In this document: piece after piece, positions 40,806 through 49,095 of the stretch
Layout of the letters: each line of letters opens with the position of its first letter
Position numbering within the stretch: the first letter of the stretch is position 1
Assembly (NCBI RefSeq): GCF_000316035.1
Contig: NZ_ANHX01000073.1
Coordinates: forward strand, 1-49,214
DNA length: 49,214 nucleotides
Direction: 5' to 3'
Origin: Paenibacillus sp. PAMC 26794
GTDB taxonomy: Bacteria > Bacillota > Bacilli > Paenibacillales > Paenibacillaceae
Notes under the pieces: model-generated
Told to the model about the DNA's origin: nothing
Database searches by the model: none
Seen by the model: only the letters and a program-made list of their open reading frames with translations
Position numbers and translations under genes: made by a program

Positions 40806-41900
40806 TTAGTATCCGTATGAAGCGTTCATCAGTTCTTCGAACTCTTGCATAGTAATTACGTCATCGCCAGTAGGGATGTTGATTTTGAATGCTGCTTTTT
40901 CGTTAATCTTGGTGTACGTATTGGAACCGGTAAATGCCAATTTCACCTCGTCTTTTGTACCTTCTGGCTTGATCAGCACATCAGCGACCATCTTTTGATA
41001 TACAGGGAAGTCGTTTTTGTCCAATGCGAAATCGATGTTGAATTGGTTGATTGTCAGAACATCTTTCAATTTATCCAAGTCTTTAGCCATTTCAGCCTGA
41101 TCTGCTTCAGTGATCTTCAGATCTTCTTTAGCTTTGTCGATATCAGCCTGATCCATTTGCAGCATTTCACGATATTCCTCTTTGGACAGAATATCCAATA
41201 CTTTAGGCATAGCTTTTGTTACCAGTACAGTAACTGCTTCTTTAACATTGTCATTATTCACCGAGAATTGTACAACCTGCTTCGCATCTACACCTTCAGG
41301 AAGTTGTGCATCTTTGGTGTCTAGATTTTTGAAGAATTTAGCTTGATCGTACTCGCTCAGCACTGCGTCCATGACTTCGTTGCTCAGCTTTTGCGTTTTG
41401 GCTGCGTCCATAGCATCAGGGTTCCATTCTGTACCCTCTTGCTCAGCCAGTTCTTTCAGGTCAAGTTCCAGGAACTTGTTAACAACATTCTCCGGAATCG
41501 GGAAGAACGGAATATTCGGCACTTTCACATAGAGTTTCTCTGCCGTCATCACCATTGGGATGTTAAAGGTCATACCCATGTCGCCTTTAAGCTCAATTCC
41601 AAGAGTCATCTCGGTCTGCATTGGCTCACTTTGGTATACACCCGTTACATTCAACTGAGCATCCTTCAGCATGCTCATAAACTGAGTCATAGTAGGATCA
41701 GTTTGTGAAGCATCCCCAGGTTTATAGCTCAATTCATTAATAGTGAAATTAGAACTCATTTCATACGAAGTCAATTTGGAAGCATTGGCCGCAGCCGTCT
41801 TCAATGCCTCTTTTGGTTCCTGCTTGCTGCTACATGCTGTCAATGCCATAGATACGGTCAACAGCAACGTGAGAAGAAGCGCCCCCATACGTTTAGTCAT
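40806..41900 (-). CDS. Secreted lipoprotein, unknown function
   Basis: A 364-residue protein. A basic start (MTKRMG) and hydrophobic core lead to a lipobox ending LTAC-SSK, so it should be lipid-anchored on the outer face of the membrane. The mature part is rich in Lys, Asp and Met with repeated beta-type segments (TSYEMSSNFTINELSY, EPMQTEMTLGIELKGD), resembling lipoproteins with paired LolA/LppX-like sheets. No enzymatic motif is seen. The longest frame is 51 codons longer, but GAGAGGAG lies close before the ATG at 41900 and the signal peptide begins there. Confidence 0.85.
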   Translation of the reverse strand: MTKRMGALLLTLLLTVSMALTACSSKQEPKEALKTAAANASKLTSYEMSSNFTINELSYKPGDASQTDPTMTQFMSMLKDAQLNVTGVYQSEPMQTEMTLGIELKGDMGMTFNIPMVMTAEKLYVKVPNIPFFPIPENVVNKFLELDLKELAEQEGTEWNPDAMDAAKTQKLSNEVMDAVLSEYDQAKFFKNLDTKDAQLPEGVDAKQVVQFSVNNDNVKEAVTVLVTKAMPKVLDILSKEEYREMLQMDQADIDKAKEDLKITEADQAEMAKDLDKLKDVLTINQFNIDFALDKNDFPVYQKMVADVLIKPEGTKDEVKLAFTGSNTYTKINEKAAFKINIPTGDDVITMQEFEELMNASYGY

Positions 41901-42078
41901 TTGTTTCTCTCCTCTCGTGATAACCCCAAAAAAAAGTAATTCAATATCAATGATATACCATATCACCAGATACCGAAACCTAATTTGGGAAAAATGTGAT
42001 CTTTCCTCTTTAAAATGGCTACAAAGACCTATGACAGCTTTGGGAATAAGCATGTGCCTGTCTTTATATATGTATGAA

Positions 42079-42119
42079 TACGCAAAAGCCCCCTGTTAGG
42101 TAACAAGGGACTTTTGCGT
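42079..42119. terminator. Terminator after sspP
   Basis: ACGCAAAAG...CCCTTGTT / AACAGGGGG...CTTTTGCGT stem, AT-flanked both ways. Confidence 0.85.
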
Positions 42120-42135
42120 GAATCTGTTTCTTCTA

Positions 42136-42288
42136 TTAACCTTGGGGATTCAAATGATCCACATGATTTTGATTTTTTACTTTTTTGGAACCGGATAATG
42201 GTTCCTGCATGGAAGAGCGTTTGGATGAATGACGATGCTGTTCGGATGCTTCCGCTTCCGGTACGGGAATTGTTTTTGGTTTGCTCAT
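42136..42288 (-). CDS. sspP: Small acid-soluble spore protein P
   Basis: A 50-residue, hydrophilic, basic protein. The C-terminal half EPLSGSKKVKNQNHVDHLNP is the SspP family motif (EPLDGSKKVKNRNH in B. subtilis). It is a minor spore-core protein (called CotL before). GAGGGGG lies seven bases before the ATG. It is the last of a likely three-gene unit with two unrecognised small genes upstream (42310-42486 and 42516-42854), which hints at sporulation expression for all three. Confidence 0.85.
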   Translation of the reverse strand: MSKPKTIPVPEAEASEQHRHSSKRSSMQEPLSGSKKVKNQNHVDHLNPQG

Positions 42289-42309
42289 ATTATTGCCCCC
42301 TCATCATTG

Positions 42310-42486
42310 TTAGGAATGGGATGGGTCCCTATCTTCCGTTTTGTCATGATTCAGTGCATCCTGATGACGGCGATCATTAATATCTTGCTGAATTTGCTGG
42401 GCATGATGACTGTTTACGGCAGGCTGCTCCAGATCATCGACTACATTTTGCAGGTTTTTGTCTACTCCCGCTTTGGCTTTAGTCAA
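42310..42486 (-). CDS. Small hydrophilic protein, unrecognised
   Basis: A 58-residue frame starting at TTG with AAGGAGTGA six bases upstream. It is rich in Gln, Asp, His and Asn (DKNLQNVVDDLEQPAVNSHH, QQIQQDINDRRHQDALNHDK), helical and without hydrophobic segments. It lies 21 bp before sspP and 29 bp after the 112-residue gene. The strong ribosome site and tight spacing support a real gene. By composition and context a spore-associated protein is possible, but I do not recognise a family. Confidence 0.65.
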   Translation of the reverse strand: MTKAKAGVDKNLQNVVDDLEQPAVNSHHAQQIQQDINDRRHQDALNHDKTEDRDPSHS

Positions 42487-42515
42487 TTGAGTTCACTCCT
42501 TCAGATTTCAGGCTA

Positions 42516-42854
42516 TTATCTCGTCTGGGATTGTAACGACTGGGCGCATTCATGAATGTGCCGTGTATAATCGTGAGCCAGTTCCTGAATCGGTTCTGTA
42601 CGCTCATCCGTCGTTCGTCCATCCCGTTCCACATCAATCAGCTGTACGCTGACTTCACGGGAATCGACATATGCACATTTGAAATCAAAAGAGTACATCT
42701 CGTGCCCTGCTGTAGCAATGTGTATCCGAATCGCCTGCTGATCGGCTTCATCGGCCATTACATGAGCCTGATCTCCAACATTCAGGACTTGAGGCAAACG
42801 TTCTTGCCAAGCCCCTACAAGCTCTGTCTGATCGATGTCTAACTCGCGGTTCAT
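42516..42854 (-). CDS. Conserved-looking small protein, unrecognised
   Basis: A 112-residue soluble acidic protein (MNRELDIDQTELVGAWQERL). Alternating strands (AIRIHIATAGHEMYSFDFKC, EVSVQLIDVERDG) are followed by a C-terminal helix. GGAGGTGG precedes the ATG. An open 45-codon extension upstream is Cys/Arg-rich and not convincing. The family is not recognised. It heads the small-gene unit that ends with sspP. Confidence 0.7.
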   Translation of the reverse strand: MNRELDIDQTELVGAWQERLPQVLNVGDQAHVMADEADQQAIRIHIATAGHEMYSFDFKCAYVDSREVSVQLIDVERDGRTTDERTEPIQELAHDYTRHIHECAQSLQSQTR

Positions 42855-42995
42855 CTTACCACCTCCACTCCTATAAAGTGCGGCGATGAAGATGTTTTTA
42901 TACATATTAACCTTATTAAAAATATAACGTTGTACTGTGCAACGTATACATCGGCCACGAACCTGTAAGTTCAGACATTTCGCACGCATAAACGC

Positions 42996-43029
42996 AAAAA
43001 AGGACCCGAGCGAGAACGCTCGAATCCTT
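42996..43029 (-). terminator. Terminator of tRNA-Ser
   Basis: AAGGATTCGAGCG / CGCTCGGGTCCTT stem with loop TTCT, then U6 on the minus strand. Confidence 0.92.
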
Positions 43030-43044
43030 GTTATAAGTGTAGTA

Positions 43045-43133
43045 TGGCGGAGAGGGTGGGATTCGAACCCACGTGGAGTTGCCCCCTAACGGTTTTCAAG
43101 ACCGCCCCGTTATGACCGCTTCGGTACCTCTCC
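43045..43133 (-). tRNA. tRNA-Ser (anticodon UGA)
   Basis: 89 nt with encoded CCA. Acceptor GGAGAGG pairs with CCTCTCC, the discriminator base is G, the anticodon loop is CTTGAAA (UGA), a long variable arm (class II) follows, and the T loop is GGTTCGAATCC. It reads UCA and UCG/UCU codons by wobble. It lies downstream of serS as in B. subtilis, pairing the enzyme and its substrate. Confidence 0.98.
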
Positions 43134-43169
43134 AGGGAAATTAACTTTTATAAACTTGCCACGAAAAGT

Positions 43170-43199
43170 ATCATACCACATCTCGACATTATAATGCAA
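43170..43199 (-). promoter_or_regulatory. Promoter of tRNA-Ser
   Basis: TTGCAT (43194-43199), 18 bp, TATGAT (43170-43175) with an upstream TGG. The start is about 30 nt before the mature 5' end. Confidence 0.65.
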
Positions 43200-43261
43200 C
43201 CTTTTTATATTAAAATTGATGATCCCGTATCAGACAACTGCCTCCGTTATACAAAACACTC

Positions 43262-43289
43262 CAATCCGCCATTCCAAAATGACGGATTG
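43262..43289 (-). terminator. Terminator of serS
   Basis: CAATCCGTCATT / AATGGCGGATTG stem with one G-U pair and a four-base loop. A U-containing tail (GAGTGTTTTG) follows. Confidence 0.75.
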
Positions 43290-43331
43290 AATTTGTATTC
43301 CCCTTGATGAGGATGGTTAGCTAACTCTTAC

Positions 43332-44615
43332 TTAAGAGCGACGTGCAATCACACTTGCACCGCCCATATAAGGACGCAATGCTTCAGGAATAACAACCGT
43401 ACCATCTTCCTGTTGATAGTTCTCCAGGATAGCGGCTACCGTCCGTCCAACAGCCAATCCTGACCCGTTCAATGTATGAACAAATTCCGGTTTGGCTTTT
43501 GGCTCTCTGCGGAAACGGATATTGGCACGACGTGCCTGGAAGTCCTCACAGTTGGAGCACGAAGAAATCTCACGATAGGTATTGCTCTCAGGTAACCATA
43601 CTTCAATATCATACGTTTTAGCTGAGGTGAAGCCCATATCTGCCGTGCACAATGTCAGGACGCGATACGGCAAGCCCAACAATTGAAGCACACGCTCCGC
43701 ATTTTGAGTCATTTGCTCCAGCTCTTCATACGAAGTCTCCGGAGTAGAGAGCTTGAGAAGCTCTACTTTGTTGAATTGATGCTGACGAATCAATCCGCGT
43801 GTATCCCGTCCAGCCGAACCGGCTTCAGAGCGGAAACAAGAGCTGTATGCCACAAAGTGCTTAGGCAATTGATCTACATTCAGAATCTCTTCGCGATGGT
43901 AGTTCGTTACCGGAACTTCAGCAGTAGGAATCAGATAATACTCAGTATCTTTCAACTTAAACAGATCTTCTTCGAACTTAGGCAGTTGACCTGTTCCAAA
44001 CAAGCTGTCCCGATTAACGATGTATGGAGGTAGAATCTCTTCATATCCATGTTGATCGCTGTGCAGATCCATCATGAAGTTGATCAATGCACGTTCCAGG
44101 CGCGCACCCAGACCTTTATAAAAGGTAAAACGGGAACCCGTTACTTTGGCAGCCGCTTCAAAATCAAGAATATCGAGATCCTGCGCAATTTCCCAGTGTG
44201 CTTTTGGTGCAAAAGTAAATGACTTCGGCTCTTCCCAACGACGAATCTCAACATTGTCGTCTTCAGAAGCTCCAATAGGTACGCTTTCGTTAGGAATGTT
44301 CGGAATCGCCATTGTGAGATCATTGATCTTCACTTCCAGTTCCCGAACTTCTTCGTCCATGGCTTTGATTCGATCAGAGACTTCGCGCATCTCCACAATC
44401 AGATCATCAGCATTCTCACGATTCTTCTTCAGTCTAGCAACTTCCGCAGAGACCGTATTCCTACGACTCTTCAGCGTTTCACTCTCTTGAAGCAATTCCC
44501 GACGCTTGGCATCCATCTCGGTAAATCCAGCGATAAGATCCAGCGATTTGCCACGTTTAGTCAATGCTTCTTCTACACGCGCATACTCATTCCGCAATAT
44601 TTTCACATCAAGCAC
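43332..44615 (-). CDS. serS: Serine--tRNA ligase
   Basis: A 427-residue class II synthetase. The N-terminal tRNA-binding coiled coil spans about 25-105 (ESETLKSRRNTVSAEVARLK). The class II motif 2 is FRSEAGSAGRDTRGLIRQHQFNKVE and motif 3 is LNGSGLAVGRTVAAILENYQ. Length is usual. GGAGGGG precedes the ATG. No clear T-box is seen upstream; instead a branched RNA element (44722-44880) ends about 107 nt before the gene. Confidence 0.97.
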   Translation of the reverse strand: MLDVKILRNEYARVEEALTKRGKSLDLIAGFTEMDAKRRELLQESETLKSRRNTVSAEVARLKKNRENADDLIVEMREVSDRIKAMDEEVRELEVKINDLTMAIPNIPNESVPIGASEDDNVEIRRWEEPKSFTFAPKAHWEIAQDLDILDFEAAAKVTGSRFTFYKGLGARLERALINFMMDLHSDQHGYEEILPPYIVNRDSLFGTGQLPKFEEDLFKLKDTEYYLIPTAEVPVTNYHREEILNVDQLPKHFVAYSSCFRSEAGSAGRDTRGLIRQHQFNKVELLKLSTPETSYEELEQMTQNAERVLQLLGLPYRVLTLCTADMGFTSAKTYDIEVWLPESNTYREISSCSNCEDFQARRANIRFRREPKAKPEFVHTLNGSGLAVGRTVAAILENYQQEDGTVVIPEALRPYMGGASVIARRS

Positions 44616-44721
44616 GATATACCCCTCCTAAATAACCTCACAACGTGAAGCCTTATGTTAAATCCATTATCAAAAATCTACTGTATATACCTTACTATAT
44701 ACTTATCGGAACCTGTAACCC

Positions 44722-44880
44722 AAAAAACAACCTATATCCCCGGTGTCACCCTCTGCTGCGATTCCCGCTATGAAGCAGATACAGGCAACATTAGGCATCC
44801 GTTCAGATGCAACTGCCCTCCAGCGGCCTTACACGGCTTCTGGGGAAGTGATCCGATGACCGGGAGATCATAGGTTGTAC
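44722..44880 (-). ncRNA. Structured RNA element between pdxT and serS
   Basis: On the minus strand ACAACCTAT-ATC-CCCGGT (44861-44878) pairs with ACCGGGGATATAGGTTGT (44727-44744), giving a closing stem of about 16 pairs followed by U6. Inside lie three hairpins: CCCAG...GCC/GGC...CTGG, GGCA..GCATC/GGATGC..TGCC and TCTGCT..GCG/CGC..AGCAGA. It begins 10 nt after the pdxT stop. It may be an unusual terminator or riboswitch, or a repeated palindromic element. It matches no family I can name; an AGGGTGACACCGGGG stretch only loosely resembles a T-box. Confidence 0.5.
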
Positions 44881-44888
44881 ATCATGCA

Positions 44889-45479
44889 TTATTTAGAGTC
44901 TACCGTGTGTTTGTAGGATCTGGCCATGTCTACAAAATAAGTATGCAGACGATAGTCATCCGTCAATTCCGGATGGTAGGAGCAAGCCAGCAAATGCCCC
45001 TGACGAGCGGTAACAATCTCATCCTTGTATGTGGAGAGAACCTCCACCTGGTCTCCAACACTCTCGATCAAAGGCGCCCGTATAAACACAGCCCTTACCG
45101 TTTCCTCAATACCTTTGACTGGCAAATCCGTCTCAAAACTCTCTCTCTGCCGTCCAAATGCATTTCGGGATACAGTCATATCCATTAGCTCCAAATGAGC
45201 TTCTTCTTGCCCTGCAATGTGTTTAGCCATAACGATCAAGCCAGCACAGGTACCAAATACCGGTTTGCCCTCAGCAGCAAACGCCCTAATGGCATCCATA
45301 AACCCATACTTGCGCATCAGTTTACCGATCGTCGTGCTTTCCCCGCCAGGAAGGATAAGACCATCCAAGTCCTCCAATTGCTGAACCTGTTTGATAGCTA
45401 TACCTTCTGCTCCAGCACGTTCAATACTTCGAATATGCTCTGTGACAGCTCCTTGAAGTGCTAAAACGCCGATCCTCAT
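44889..45479 (-). CDS. pdxT: Pyridoxal 5'-phosphate synthase glutaminase subunit
   Basis: A 196-residue class I glutaminase that makes ammonia for PdxS. The nucleophile Cys lies in FGTCAGLIVMA and the His-Glu pair in SYHPELTDD. LILPGGESTTI is the conserved oxyanion region, and MRIGVLALQGAVTEH is typical for the start. AAGGGG precedes the ATG. The partner pdxS, which should lie just upstream, is missing: only six terminal codons remain (45498-45518). The glutaminase is only active in complex with PdxS, so pdxS must be encoded elsewhere, or this gene is a stranded remnant. Confidence 0.95.
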   Translation of the reverse strand: MRIGVLALQGAVTEHIRSIERAGAEGIAIKQVQQLEDLDGLILPGGESTTIGKLMRKYGFMDAIRAFAAEGKPVFGTCAGLIVMAKHIAGQEEAHLELMDMTVSRNAFGRQRESFETDLPVKGIEETVRAVFIRAPLIESVGDQVEVLSTYKDEIVTARQGHLLACSYHPELTDDYRLHTYFVDMARSYKHTVDSK

Positions 45480-45497
45480 ACGCTCATTCCCCTTCTC

Positions 45498-45518
45498 TTA
45501 CCAGCCACGATCTTGCAT
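45498..45518 (-). pseudogene. pdxS: 3' remnant of pdxS
   Basis: The minus strand reads M-Q-D-R-G-W-stop directly before the pdxT ribosome binding site. PdxS ends in MQERGW (for example B. subtilis ...RMQERGW), and pdxT normally starts about 20 bp after it. Upstream of these codons the frame soon meets a stop and no PdxS sequence is left in the 217 bp up to dacA. The match in both sequence and exact position points to a deletion that spared the last codons. Confidence 0.7.
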
Positions 45519-45573
45519 ATGGTAAACGAACATTGTACTTTTTTACTTCATCATACGTGAATTCTAACTTGAT

Positions 45574-45602
45574 ATTTTACCGGAAAAATTGTAAATATAC
45601 AA
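45574..45602 (-). promoter_or_regulatory. Possible new promoter of pdxT
   Basis: TTGTAT (45597-45602), 17 bp, TAAAAT (45574-45579) on the minus strand, in the region that replaced pdxS. The -35 half overlaps a near-palindrome, ATTGTATATTTACAAT. The match is moderate. Confidence 0.35.
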
Positions 45603-45696
45603 TCCATCCAGTCGGAATAACTTGTATTTTGTCAATGATATGACCAAATCAGCATTAAATTGATAATCATACGTTTTTCATGAAATACGCTATGGA

Positions 45697-47085
45697 CTAA
45701 AAGAGATTTTTGATCCCGTCAAAAAGATCCACGAAGAAATCCTTCACAGCACGGAAGAACAAACGGAACCATCCACCTTTTTCAGCCTCTTCCGCAGTGA
45801 TCAAGTTCACTGTTTTTTCCTGTGGCTCAATTCCATCTGCTTTATACGTGTACGTTACTGTACCAACCTTCGTACCTGCTTTGATTGGTGCTACCAGCTT
45901 GTCAGCCTCAGTTACGTTAGCTTTGAACGTCACATCCAGGTTCTGAGTACCTTTGGGAACAACAAAACTTACCGCATTATCTGTTACAACAGGAACGGTT
46001 GTTTCTTTCCCTTTTTTCAAAGGTACTGCTTCCCAGCCCGTCACTTTGGTCTTGCCTGCGACAGCCTGTTTCACTTCAAAGTTGTTAAATCCATAGTCCA
46101 ATACCTTTTTAGTTTCTCTGAAACGTGCGGATTCCGAATCTGTGCCCATAACAACACTAATTAGACGCATACCGTTACGTTCTGCTGTACCTGTAAAGTT
46201 ATTACCTGCGTTCGTGGTGTGGCCTGTTTTCATTCCATCCAGACCTTCATAGGCATAGCTTTTGAAATTGGTTATATTTTTATTCGCTTCCAGCATCCAG
46301 TTGTAATTGATAATTGGAGCTTTATCATTGGGACGGAACTTATAAGATTGAATAGTTGTAAATTCTGTGTAGTCCGGGTGATCCATAATGATATATCTGC
46401 ACAGAATCGCAGCATCCAGAGCGGACATTACTGTTTCTTTATCTTCCGCCGGACGGAAGTCGGCAGGCATATCTGCTCGGTCGAGACCTGAAGAGTTGAT
46501 GAAGAACGTATCCTTCATGCCCATGCGCTTCGCTTCATCATTCATCATTTTCACGAAAGCTTCTTCCGAACCCGCAACATACTCTGCCAAAGCAACCGTA
46601 GCATCATTAGCAGAGCCAACAGCCATAGCAATATAAAGATCCTTAACTGTGTGCTCGTCACCTTCTGCCAGGAAAATACGTGATCCGACACTTTGTGCAG
46701 CATTCTTTTTAACAGGTACAATATCGTCCCAGCCAAATTTTCCTTGTTTGACTTGCTCTGCGACAATGTACTCTGTCATCATCTTGGTCATACTGGCAGG
46801 TGGCATCGCTTTATCCGCATCAACAGACAGTAGAATCTGCCCTGTTGAAGCCTCCATTAGCACCGCTGATCTAACCTCAAGCCCAAGCGAGTCTACCCCA
46901 GGCACCTGTACAGCTTTCTCCGTCTTCGTTGTTGTTGCTGCAGCAGTCAGAACCTGACCGGAGTTGTCCGCAGCAGCCATGACCGGCATGACTGCAGACA
47001 TGCAAAGCATGTTAATTAGCATTACCGAGGCTACGCTCTTTTTGAGCATTTGGCGTTTCTTTTTATTCATGTGTTTGGCTTTCAA
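45697..47085 (-). CDS. dacA: D-alanyl-D-alanine carboxypeptidase (PBP5-like)
   Basis: A 462-residue low-molecular-mass PBP that trims the terminal D-Ala of wall peptides. It has a signal peptide (about 11-38, to VMAAAD), the active site S98-M-T-K (PPASMTKMM), SAN in VGSANDATVAL and KTG in GMKTGHTTNAG. A PBP5 C-terminal beta domain is followed by an amphipathic membrane-binding helix (FRLFFRAVKDFFVDLFDG). TTG at 47085 has AAGGGAG ten bases upstream and is preferred over the longer ATG form at 47115. It lies between guaB and pdxT as in B. subtilis. Confidence 0.95.
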   Translation of the reverse strand: MKAKHMNKKKRQMLKKSVASVMLINMLCMSAVMPVMAAADNSGQVLTAAATTTKTEKAVQVPGVDSLGLEVRSAVLMEASTGQILLSVDADKAMPPASMTKMMTEYIVAEQVKQGKFGWDDIVPVKKNAAQSVGSRIFLAEGDEHTVKDLYIAMAVGSANDATVALAEYVAGSEEAFVKMMNDEAKRMGMKDTFFINSSGLDRADMPADFRPAEDKETVMSALDAAILCRYIIMDHPDYTEFTTIQSYKFRPNDKAPIINYNWMLEANKNITNFKSYAYEGLDGMKTGHTTNAGNNFTGTAERNGMRLISVVMGTDSESARFRETKKVLDYGFNNFEVKQAVAGKTKVTGWEAVPLKKGKETTVPVVTDNAVSFVVPKGTQNLDVTFKANVTEADKLVAPIKAGTKVGTVTYTYKADGIEPQEKTVNLITAEEAEKGGWFRLFFRAVKDFFVDLFDGIKNLF

Positions 47086-47115
47086 TTGATGAATACTCCC
47101 TTCGTTCCAAAGCAT

Positions 47116-47439
47116 TGTTAATTGCTTCAGTGCAGCTTATGCTGCGAATTTCTTGTTCCCTAACCTGCGTGTTTAATGTATGAGATGTGTACTATATGCG
47201 CTGTATCGAACGAGCAATATTATTGCTCCTAAAGTTCGTTATCGATTGTCACTTCGTCCGCATTTTGCGAATGCTTATGTAAAAGGACGTCCGCGCTTCT
47301 GTTTAACTGGCAGCCTTTTCTGGCACTGCATTTGCTTTTCAAAACCATATTCATAGATTCACGTCAAAAAGCCGCCGCAACGCCTTAATCCATCCATGGA
47401 TCGTCACCGCTTGTTCTATTCTATCACAGGGGTATCTGC
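47116..47439. other. dacA upstream region with a palindrome
   Basis: About 320 bp. GAGCAATA-T-TATTGCTC (47212-47228) is a perfect 17-bp palindrome about 130 bp before the dacA start, loosely extended by CGAAC and GTTCG. It may be an operator or part of a leader hairpin. No gene is visible, and I cannot fix a promoter. Confidence 0.4.
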
Positions 47440-47477
47440 AAAAAAAGACAGACCCGGTGAAAATCACCGAGCCTGTC
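47440..47477 (-). terminator. Terminator of guaB
   Basis: GACAGGCTCGGTGA / TCACCGGGTCTGTC stem with a three-base loop, then U7 on the minus strand. Confidence 0.92.
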
Positions 47478-47502
47478 CTGGAAATGATTAACTCTCTTCA
47501 GA

Positions 47503-48960
47503 TTACAACGAGTAGTTAGGTGCTTCTTTCGTAATCTGTACATCATGGGGATGACTTTCGCGCAGTCCCGCACCTGTAATTCGGATAAAGCCTGTATCGT
47601 TACGAAGTTGCTCCAAGTTACTTGTACCACAGTATCCCATACCCGAACGCAGACCACCAATCAGTTGGTGGATCGTATCAGACAATGGTCCTTTGTAAGC
47701 GACACGACCTTCGATTCCTTCCGGAACCAGTTTCTTGTCATCATCTTGGAAGTAACGATCTTTACTACCTTGTTTCATTGCAGCCATTGAACCCATACCG
47801 CGGTATACTTTGTAGCTACGTCCTTGGAAGATTTCAGTTTCTCCCGGGCTTTCTGCTGTGCCGGCAAACAAACTTCCCAGCATCACCGCGTGTGCGCCTG
47901 CAGCCAGTGCCTTCGTAATTTCACCAGAATATTTAATTCCGCCGTCCGCGATAATCGGAACTCCATATTCACGTGCCACCGTTGCACAATCGTAGACTGC
48001 AGTTACTTGAGGTACACCAATACCAGCGATAACACGTGTTGTACAAATCGAACCTGGACCAATACCCACTTTGACTACCGAAGCCCCTGCTTCGATCAGG
48101 TCACGAGTGGCTGCACCAGTAGCGACGTTACCTGCAACGATGGTCAGGCTAGGGAAACGTTCACGAAGCTGACGTACAGCTTCAATGATATTGATGTGAT
48201 GTCCGTGAGCCGAGTCTACCGTAATCAGGTCGACACCAGCTTGTACCAAAGCATCTGCACGTTCAAATGTATCTTTTGAAATACCAATCGCTGCACCAAC
48301 CAACAAACGTCCTTGAGCATCTTTGGCTGCATGAGGGAATTGAATGGCTTTCTCGATATCTTTAATCGTGATAAGACCTTTTAACGTGTTTGTCTCATCA
48401 ACTAATGGAAGTTTTTCAATCTTGTGCTTCTGAAGGATACCTTCAGCTTCTTGCAGTGTAGTACCTACAGGAGCGGTAACCAGATTCTCACGAGTCATGA
48501 CTTCGCTAATTTTGATGCCGTAATCATGGATAAAACGCAAATCGCGGTTGGTCAAAATACCAACCAACTTCTGATCTCCTTCAATAATAGGTACACCGGA
48601 GATCCGATATTTCGCCATTACTGCTTCCGCATCAGATACCAGATGATCTGCCGTCAGTGAGAATGGATTCGTAATAACACCACTCTCCGAACGCTTAACA
48701 CGATCTACTTCTTCTGCCTGTTGTTCAACCGACATATTTTTATGAATAATACCGATACCGCCTTCACGTGCAATGGCAATAGCCAATGTCGCTTCAGTTA
48801 CCGTATCCATACCCGCACTGATCAAAGGAATATTTAGCTTTACAGTATCGCTCAAACGAATAGATACATCTACTTCTTTAGGCAGTGTCTCGGATTTCCG
48901 TGGCACTAGCAATACATCATCAAAGGTGAGGCCTTCCTTACCAAATTTATCTTCCCACAC
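47503..48960 (-). CDS. guaB: IMP dehydrogenase
   Basis: A 485-residue enzyme that oxidises IMP to XMP with NAD+, the first committed step to GMP. The catalytic barrel is split by two CBS domains (about 95-200, GVITNPFSLTADHLVSDAEA to GLITIKDIEKAI). The active-site Cys is in GIGPGSICTTRVIAG, with the mobile flap in YRGMGSMAAM and R-Y in SKDRYFQ. The start is GTG with GGAGG nine bases upstream. It has its own promoter and terminator. Confidence 0.97.
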   Translation of the reverse strand: MWEDKFGKEGLTFDDVLLVPRKSETLPKEVDVSIRLSDTVKLNIPLISAGMDTVTEATLAIAIAREGGIGIIHKNMSVEQQAEEVDRVKRSESGVITNPFSLTADHLVSDAEAVMAKYRISGVPIIEGDQKLVGILTNRDLRFIHDYGIKISEVMTRENLVTAPVGTTLQEAEGILQKHKIEKLPLVDETNTLKGLITIKDIEKAIQFPHAAKDAQGRLLVGAAIGISKDTFERADALVQAGVDLITVDSAHGHHINIIEAVRQLRERFPSLTIVAGNVATGAATRDLIEAGASVVKVGIGPGSICTTRVIAGIGVPQVTAVYDCATVAREYGVPIIADGGIKYSGEITKALAAGAHAVMLGSLFAGTAESPGETEIFQGRSYKVYRGMGSMAAMKQGSKDRYFQDDDKKLVPEGIEGRVAYKGPLSDTIHQLIGGLRSGMGYCGTSNLEQLRNDTGFIRITGAGLRESHPHDVQITKEAPNYSL

Positions 48961-49065
48961 GCAAGTGTTCCTCCTTATGTTTGCTCAGCTTTACGGTCCA
49001 AAACCCGAAGATTCCAGGCTGTATTTTACGCCGAAAATACGTTTTCTGAAAAATTTATTATTGCC

Positions 49066-49095
49066 ATCTTAGCAAAGCGATATTTAGACTGTCAA
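49066..49095 (-). promoter_or_regulatory. Promoter of guaB
   Basis: TTGACA (49090-49095), 18 bp, TAAGAT (49066-49071) on the minus strand. The leader is about 100 nt. No purine riboswitch is evident. Confidence 0.7.

Noticed and set aside
40845..41324. Long plus-strand frame opposite the lipoprotein gene
   Set aside because: Phe/His/Cys-rich antisense shadow of a coding gene.
44722..44880. 6S RNA or serS T-box
   Set aside because: The branched form lacks the single large bubble of 6S RNA. The AGGGTGACACCGGGG stretch matches the T-box core only in part, with no specifier stem and a terminator arm on the wrong side.
45500..45590. Thirty-codon frame KLEFTYDEVKKYNVRLPYAR in the pdxT upstream region
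   Set aside because: It has no start codon or ribosome site, and the PdxS-tail reading in another frame explains the position better. A chance open stretch is likely.
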